18,514 bases of DNA from Spongiibacteraceae bacterium (GTDB taxonomy: Bacteria; Pseudomonadota; Gammaproteobacteria; Pseudomonadales; PIVM01), in contig JAUXDF010000012.1 of the NCBI GenBank assembly GCA_030618505.1, positions 1 through 18,514 of the forward strand. Reading direction: 5' to 3'. Below are positions 15,936-18,514 of the stretch, piece after piece. How positions within the stretch are numbered: the stretch's first letter is position 1; each line of letters starts with the position of its first letter. Position numbers and translations under genes: made by a program. The notes beneath the pieces were generated by a model. The model did not search any database and had not been told where the DNA came from. It worked only from the letters and a program-made list of their open reading frames with translations.

Positions 15936-16292
15936 ATGCCACTACCCGTTGTGGAGCGATCCGCAAAACTGTATGAAACGGAAGATGGTAAGGTGCCATT
16001 TAAAGATTGGCTTCTCCTTTTGAAGGATGGCCGAGCTCAGGCAAAAATTACCAAAGCAGTCACTCAAATGGAGGCAGGTAACTTTGGTGACAATAAACTC
16101 ATTACCAGCGGAAATGGATTACACGAGCGGCGAATTGATTATGGCCCTGGATACCGAATTTACTATATCACTGAAGGTAACGAATTAATTATTCTGTTTG
16201 CTGGTAGTGACAAATCCGACCAGAAAAAGGTCATCAAACAAGCAAAAGGCTTTTTGTCGGATTTCCAGGTAAGAAAAAAGAAAGCACCCTGA
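15936..16292 (+). CDS. RelE/ParE-superfamily toxin, HigB-like (addiction module killer protein type)
   Basis: 118 residues. KLYETEDGKVPFKDWLLLLKDGRAQAKI and the core LHERRIDYGPGYRIYYI...LIILFAGSDKSDQKKVIKQA are typical of the phage-related toxin family that includes HI1419 of Haemophilus (from memory). The basic C-terminal tail reads RKKKAP. The ATG has AGGGAG at 9-base spacing. The toxin gene precedes the antitoxin gene, the inverted order typical of higBA-type modules, with 36 bases between them. Predicted to cleave translated mRNA and to be neutralised by the next gene product. The reading frame appears intact. Confidence 0.86.
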   Translation: MPLPVVERSAKLYETEDGKVPFKDWLLLLKDGRAQAKITKAVTQMEAGNFGDNKLITSGNGLHERRIDYGPGYRIYYITEGNELIILFAGSDKSDQKKVIKQAKGFLSDFQVRKKKAP

Positions 16293-16328
16293 TACGGGTG
16301 ACAATGAACATATTGCGAGGTAATCAGA

Positions 16329-16652
16329 ATGCCTTTAACCAATGAATTCAAAGATACAGTGATGGAACTGTGCAAAAATGCAGACTACCGAAAAGGTTTG
16401 CTCATAGAAGCTCTGGAGTCCTACCTTGAAGGTGATATTGGAGTTGGCAATGCCATGCTTCGTGATTACCTGAATGGTACACAAGCATTCCCTGAAGTTG
16501 CTCAAGAGTTACAAATGCAGGAGGCTGGTGTTCGTCGTATGGTTAGCCCCAAAGGTAACGCAACAGCGACTAAACTGTTTCGTTTGTTTAAGGTATGTCA
16601 GCAACGGGAAGGTATTCGTTCTGCTGACGAATTTTTGAATCACGTTGCCTAA
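16329..16652 (+). CDS. HTH antitoxin of the HigA-like (addiction module antidote) family
   Basis: 107 residues. The C-terminal half carries a helix-turn-helix of the Xre/HigA type: FPEVAQELQMQEAGVRRMVS followed by PKGNATATKLFRLFKVC, ending in a short helix. The N-terminal half (residues 1-55) is helical and includes LIEALESYLEGDIGVGNAML, the usual toxin-contact part of this family. It is co-transcribed with the HigB-like toxin and should act as antitoxin and autorepressor at the palindrome 15888-15909. The ATG at 16329 has GCGAGG upstream. The frame is complete; no promoter of its own is evident in the 36-base gap. Confidence 0.84.
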   Translation: MPLTNEFKDTVMELCKNADYRKGLLIEALESYLEGDIGVGNAMLRDYLNGTQAFPEVAQELQMQEAGVRRMVSPKGNATATKLFRLFKVCQQREGIRSADEFLNHVA

Positions 16653-16722
16653 ATGACGACTGTTGACGGCTATATAGAAGCGATTTGATCATATCCATGA
16701 CTACAAGCCAAATCCTAATAGC

Positions 16723-16803
16723 TCGTCAGGACGGTAGTCTTTTGGCCGGAATCCAGTTTGCAGGACTCTGGATCCCCGACAAAACACACCTCGGGGATGA
16801 CGA
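16723..16803. repeat. REP-like palindromic element (right copy)
   Basis: 81-bp imperfect palindrome opened by TCGTCA (16723-16728) and closed by TGACGA (16798-16803). Inner arms GAATCCAG and CTGGATCC, and a GGGGAT segment near the right end, match the general plan of gammaproteobacterial REP sequences (TCGTCATTCC...GGAATCCAG...CTGGATCC...GGGGATGACGA). Its first 26 bases repeat 14608-14633 (22/26). It lies between the HigA-like antitoxin gene and the next exported-protein gene, and could end transcription of the former. Confidence 0.7.
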
Positions 16804-16931
16804 AAATGGTGGGTTTAGAGTGTTTGTTTCATTAAGCTAAATAAATTATCAGTAACCTTTAATTAATATCATTGGTTATACTGATTACAGGATTTCCATA
16901 TTGTAGATGAATATTACAGAGAGGCTTTGTT

Positions 16932-17354
16932 ATGCACCTGTTCTCATACCCCAGATTCACTGAGTTGTTGCTTGCCCCGGTTGCCGTTTGCTCACTTGTG
17001 GCGAGCATCGGTTTTTCTCCTCTCTTGTCCGCACTGGAAACAGATCTTCTTGAGCAAAAGGAAGGCTATCAGGGGAAAATTCTTGGGGCGAGAGTAGAAA
17101 AAGTGAGTGTTGTTGAGGGAGAGCGTATTAAACAGCTTACGGTATCAATTCCTAAGGCTAGCGGCCCGATTGAAGAGGTTATCGTTACTGCTAGAAGGCT
17201 TGACTCGACAGACCGTGAAAAACCCATATTTCAGATGAAACCTTATACGTTTATAAAAGATTATGATAATGATCGTTTTGGTTTGATTATTTATGTTGGC
17301 GAAAATAATCAGTTGCCATTCAGACTTTATTTTAAGGGCGAGCCTGAGCAGTAA
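16932..17354 (+). CDS. Small exported protein with TonB-box-like motif
   Basis: 140 residues; family not recognised. A signal peptide is visible: residues 1-9 with a basic Arg, a hydrophobic stretch at about 12-33, and likely cleavage near Ala34 (PLLSA/LE). The only Cys (20) is not in a proper lipobox. The mature part is about 105 residues. PIEEVIVTARR near residue 80 closely resembles the EEVVVTA(R) segment that opens mature TonB-dependent receptors. The C-terminal part (PYTFIKDYDNDRFGLIIYVG, then FRLYFKGEPEQ) looks beta-rich. AGAGAGG precedes the ATG. It may be periplasmic. The next gene begins 47 bases later and could be co-transcribed. Confidence 0.72.
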   Translation: MHLFSYPRFTELLLAPVAVCSLVASIGFSPLLSALETDLLEQKEGYQGKILGARVEKVSVVEGERIKQLTVSIPKASGPIEEVIVTARRLDSTDREKPIFQMKPYTFIKDYDNDRFGLIIYVGENNQLPFRLYFKGEPEQ

Positions 17355-17401
17355 ATTGTTATAAATGTTTTATAGTATTTCCCGTCAGAGGAGGGGAGAA
17401 C

Positions 17402-17782
17402 GTGGATGACAATATTGAATACACCCGCCACCTCAAGATACGCGATATCGGTCTTGATGCCGAGGGCTGCTATCTTATCGACGTTGATCTTGAAGCTATA
17501 CATTTAAGTCGAGCTGGGCTGGTACATGGTGGAATGATATTTTCCCTGCTTGATGCGGCATTAGGTAGAACAGTAATGAGTCATGTAGGGCAGGGTTTTA
17601 GTTGCCCAACCGTCGAAATGAAAATTAATTATTTCAGGCCTGCCGCCGCAGGAAAATTGATTGCTAAAGGACGAGTGATTAATAAAAGCAAACAGCTTTG
17701 TTATGCCGAGGGAGAGGTGGTTAATGAGGAGGGCAAGTTGATTGCCCGATCTACTGGAACGTTCTTTATAAAAACATTGTAG
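17402..17782 (+). CDS. PaaI-type hotdog-fold thioesterase
   Basis: 126 residues, one hotdog domain. The GTG start at 17402 follows a strong ribosome site (AGGAGG at 17389-17394); the nearby ATG is out of frame. The family signature LVHGGMIFSLLDAALG covers residues 40-55, with His42-Gly43-Gly44 and the catalytic-position Asp51. KINYFRPAAAGKLIAKGRVI and the ending STGTFFIKTL complete the fold. Members hydrolyse acyl-CoA thioesters, often aryl or medium-chain, in the cytoplasm; the actual substrate is unknown. It is downstream of the small exported protein on the same strand and is followed by a strong inverted repeat that probably ends the transcript. Confidence 0.9.
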   Translation: MDDNIEYTRHLKIRDIGLDAEGCYLIDVDLEAIHLSRAGLVHGGMIFSLLDAALGRTVMSHVGQGFSCPTVEMKINYFRPAAAGKLIAKGRVINKSKQLCYAEGEVVNEEGKLIARSTGTFFIKTL

Positions 17783-17804
17783 CGAAAGGTGACAAAAACT
17801 TCTG

Positions 17805-17875
17805 GTTCCCATGCTCCAGCGTGGGAACCAATATCAGTTCCGCTCGTATGCATTCCCACGCTGGAGCATGGGAAC
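17805..17875. repeat. Perfect 23-bp inverted repeat between convergent genes
   Basis: Left arm 17805-17827 (starts GTTCCCATGCTCC) and right arm 17853-17875 are exact reverse complements, separated by 25 bases. Each arm is itself a small hairpin (GTTCCCA / TGGGAAC). This is the style of dispersed REP-type palindromes. The position, between the stops of the thioesterase gene and the minus-strand gene, suits a bidirectional terminator, although there is no long U-tract. Confidence 0.8.
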
Positions 17876-17893
17876 GATGAACGATGGAAATGG

Positions 17894-18514
17894 CTACTCG
17901 CAGTATTTCTGGTGAGAGCTGAAAAAGGCGAATTCCATCATGCCCTGGCCAACATCATCACCGAAAGTAAAGGTCGCCGGGGTTTCCAGCAGTCCCCACA
18001 TTTTTTCATTATCATCAGGTATTTTAAGTGTGACGCCCTGCACAACCAGTTCATCGCCTTGATACATGCCGTGGCGCCAGTCATCTTCAAGACCATAGCC
18101 GGTACCCACGGTTAAATAAGTTTGCAGCAAAGGTTTGCCTCGCAGCTCAATTGGGCCGCCGGGTGCATCAGGAAAGCGCACTATGCCCTCGCGAAGATGT
18201 GCCTTGTATGGCGCCGCTTCATCCCATATGTGATCATGCTCAGGGCGACCTAGCCACTCGGGCTCTTTACTGGGGTCTTTCCATATCTTCATGGCTTCTT
18301 CAATTGAGCGCTTGCCATCACTGGTCTCATTAATAATGTACTGAATAGCGTAGTCTTTGAATTCAACCGGAAAGTAATTCCACATGCCTTCCATGGAAGG
18401 GGTGCCACTGTGAATGCCCTGGGGCTCGGCTTCACCGACAGGGCGTACACCCCAGGATCGATCGCGACTGCCCATCCATTTGTCGGGTGTGATGTTGTAT
18501 TGTTTATCACCAAC
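17894..18514 (-). CDS. Uncharacterised protein (DUF7064/7065-like), 5' end outside window
   Basis: The minus-strand frame is open to the window edge; the ATG at 18475 is internal, since VGDKQYNITPDKW precedes it in frame. About 206 residues are visible. MGSRDRSWGVRPVG is a landmark I associate with an uncharacterised family (DUF7064/DUF7065, carotenoid 1,2-hydratase/AttH-like beta-rich proteins), often seen in bacteria that degrade steroids or aromatic compounds; this is from memory. The rest is rich in Trp, Asp and Gly (WNYFPVEFKDYAIQYIINE, DHIWDEAAPYKAHLREGIV, TVGTGYGLEDDWRHGMYQG), consistent with a lipocalin-like beta fold. The C-terminus GMMEFAFFSSHQKYCE ends at the TAG at 17894-17896. 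No function can be assigned from the context. Confidence 0.85.
   Translation of the reverse strand, partial: VGDKQYNITPDKWMGSRDRSWGVRPVGEAEPQGIHSGTPSMEGMWNYFPVEFKDYAIQYIINETSDGKRSIEEAMKIWKDPSKEPEWLGRPEHDHIWDEAAPYKAHLREGIVRFPDAPGGPIELRGKPLLQTYLTVGTGYGLEDDWRHGMYQGDELVVQGVTLKIPDDNEKMWGLLETPATFTFGDDVGQGMMEFAFFSSHQKYCE

Noticed and set aside
17789..18115. 108-codon plus-strand frame
   Set aside because: Begins in the inverted repeat and runs antisense to the clearly coding minus-strand terminal gene.
1..18514. CRISPR array, tRNA, rRNA or intact transposase
   Set aside because: No regularly spaced direct repeats, no cloverleaf or rRNA signature and no transposase motifs were seen by eye on either strand.

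Overview
The window looks like a chromosomal piece of a marine-type gammaproteobacterium of moderate GC. The evidence is the gltBD pair with gammaproteobacterial-type proteins, a TonB-dependent receptor, a large REC/PAS/GGDEF/EAL protein, RelE/HigB toxin-antitoxin modules and REP-like palindromes. A closer placement (for example a Spongiibacteraceae/Cellvibrionales-like lineage) is my inference from gene style, not shown by a marker gene. I saw no rRNA, tRNA, CRISPR array or intact transposase.

Layout. (1) 1-3732, plus strand: a three-gene run with overlapping reading frames. It holds a TonB-dependent outer-membrane receptor (5' end outside the window) and two different citrate-synthase-fold proteins. 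By eye alignment both have lost the catalytic His/His/Asp set. This is the most unusual unit of the window. (2) 3684-6224, minus strand: a c-di-GMP signalling protein (REC-REC-PAS-GGDEF-EAL) whose 3' end overlaps the previous operon tail to tail by 49 bp. Its first receiver domain and its GGDEF metal site look degenerate, while the EAL residues are kept. (3) 6225-7846: a 148-bp nested-palindrome MITE-like element with a TTAG duplication, sitting in a tiny ORF coupled to a glutathione S-transferase-like gene, followed by a 97-residue orphan protein. (4) 7847-14567: a long leader, then gltB and gltD, the two subunits of NADPH glutamate synthase, closed by a strong intrinsic terminator with a TTCG loop.

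(5) 14608-16803 is an accessory patch. It carries a Phd/YefM-RelE type module, a frameshifted remnant of a large surface protein, and a HigB-HigA type module. It is bracketed by two copies of a 26-bp sequence (22/26 identical); the right copy belongs to a REP-like palindrome. Each toxin-antitoxin promoter carries its own palindromic operator candidate. (6) 16932-17782: a small exported protein with a TonB-box-like motif, and a PaaI-type hotdog thioesterase. (7) 17805-17875: a perfect 23-bp inverted repeat between convergent genes, then the 3' part of a minus-strand gene of an uncharacterised family that runs off the right edge.

How it fits together: gltBD is core nitrogen assimilation (glutamine + 2-oxoglutarate to two glutamate). 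The TonB receptor plus citrate-synthase-like pair suggests uptake of a ligand linked to a soluble heteromeric protein that binds an acyl-CoA or carboxylate rather than condensing it; this is inference. The TA patch and the palindromic elements mark the part of the window most open to insertion and rearrangement.
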